A stretch of 7,706 nucleotides of DNA, from the NCBI GenBank assembly GCA_016762995.1, contig JAESUT010000135.1:1-7706 (forward strand), written 5' to 3'. Origin of the DNA: Gammaproteobacteria bacterium (lineage in GTDB: Bacteria; Pseudomonadota; Gammaproteobacteria; Pseudomonadales; Pseudohongiellaceae). Within the stretch, counting starts at the first letter, position 1, and each line of letters opens with the position of its first letter. The notes under the pieces are model-generated. The model was not told where the DNA came from. It did not search any database and saw nothing but the letters and a program-made list of their open reading frames with translations. Shown here one piece after another: positions 7,424 through 7,706 of this stretch. A program made the translations under genes and the position numbers.

Positions 7424-7706
7424 TTGCAGAAAACTTGGATTAAAATTTGTGGTATTACGCGGGCGCAGGACGCCTTGGCAGCGGCCGACCTTGGGGCGGA
7501 CGCTATTGGCGTTGTGCTGTATGCCAAAAGCCCGCGGGCGGTAGCGGTAGGCGATCTGGCGGATATAGTGGCTAAGGTGCCGAAGCGGGTTGCTGTGGTG
7601 GCATTGTTTGTCAATCCTGAAGTTGATCTAGTAAGGCAAGTGCTGGCCACAAAGGCTATTGATTTGCTGCAGTTTCACGGTGTTGAGACTGCTGCATTTT
7701 GTGAAC
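7424..7706 (+). CDS. trpF: Phosphoribosylanthranilate isomerase TrpF (3' end outside the window)
   Basis: TrpF performs the Amadori rearrangement of N-(5-phosphoribosyl)anthranilate to CdRP in tryptophan synthesis. It is a single-domain TIM barrel. Ninety-four codons are visible of a usual length of about 200-210. The diagnostic N-terminal strand and loop IKICGITRAQDALAAADLGA carries the catalytic general-base Cys at 7448-7450 (residue 9). ADAIGVVLYAKSPRAV and VALFVNPEVDLV follow, then LLQFHGVE. The catalytic Asp and the phosphate-binding C-terminal loops lie beyond the window. The start is assigned to TTG at 7424. An in-frame TAG at 7388-7390 closes the frame upstream, and no ATG or GTG lies between that stop and the KICG motif. 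No convincing Shine-Dalgarno sequence precedes it. It follows truA after 90 nt and probably has its own promoter. In Pseudomonas-type genomes accD follows trpF, which cannot be seen here. Confidence 0.93.
   Translation, partial: MQKTWIKICGITRAQDALAAADLGADAIGVVLYAKSPRAVAVGDLADIVAKVPKRVAVVALFVNPEVDLVRQVLATKAIDLLQFHGVETAAFCE

Overview
The window holds an ordinary stretch of gammaproteobacterial core chromosome, with every gene on the + strand. In order they are leuC (5' end outside the window), leuD, asd, fimV, truA and trpF (3' end outside the window). The order asd-fimV-truA-trpF, with leu genes upstream, is the arrangement known from Pseudomonas and its relatives. The asd is the shorter, Gram-positive/Vibrio-type version. 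Together with moderate GC content, this suggests a Pseudomonadales/Cellvibrionales-like, perhaps marine, gammaproteobacterium. That placement is inference from protein style and gene order, not from a search.

Region 1-1942 encodes the two subunits of isopropylmalate isomerase (leucine synthesis), 32 nt apart and probably co-transcribed. Positions 1943-2045 hold a short gap with a hairpin, in the place where Pseudomonas-type genomes carry leuB. No leuB or remnant is seen there. Positions 2046-3065 encode aspartate-semialdehyde dehydrogenase (lysine, threonine, methionine and diaminopimelate supply), with its catalytic residues intact.

Positions 3066-3220 form a 155-nt gap with weak promoter-like signals. 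Positions 3221-6439 encode a large FimV-type inner-membrane hub protein. It has a signal peptide, a FimV N-terminal domain, a periplasmic LysM domain, a coiled coil, one membrane segment, a very acidic cytoplasmic half with a regularly spaced aromatic-acidic motif, and a TPR-like C-terminal cap.

Positions 6482-7333 encode tRNA pseudouridine synthase TruA and positions 7424-7706 the start of phosphoribosylanthranilate isomerase TrpF. Both appear forced to use non-ATG starts (GTG and TTG) without a clear Shine-Dalgarno sequence. trpF has a good extended -10 promoter just upstream.

The genes join amino-acid synthesis (Leu, Asp family, Trp) with a cell-pole/type IV pilus protein and a tRNA modification enzyme. 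This is a conserved neighbourhood rather than one pathway. I see no mobile elements, CRISPR, tRNA or rRNA, and no candidate for a wholly new system. The points most worth a second look are the FimV cytoplasmic motif array, the missing leuB, and the consecutive non-ATG starts.
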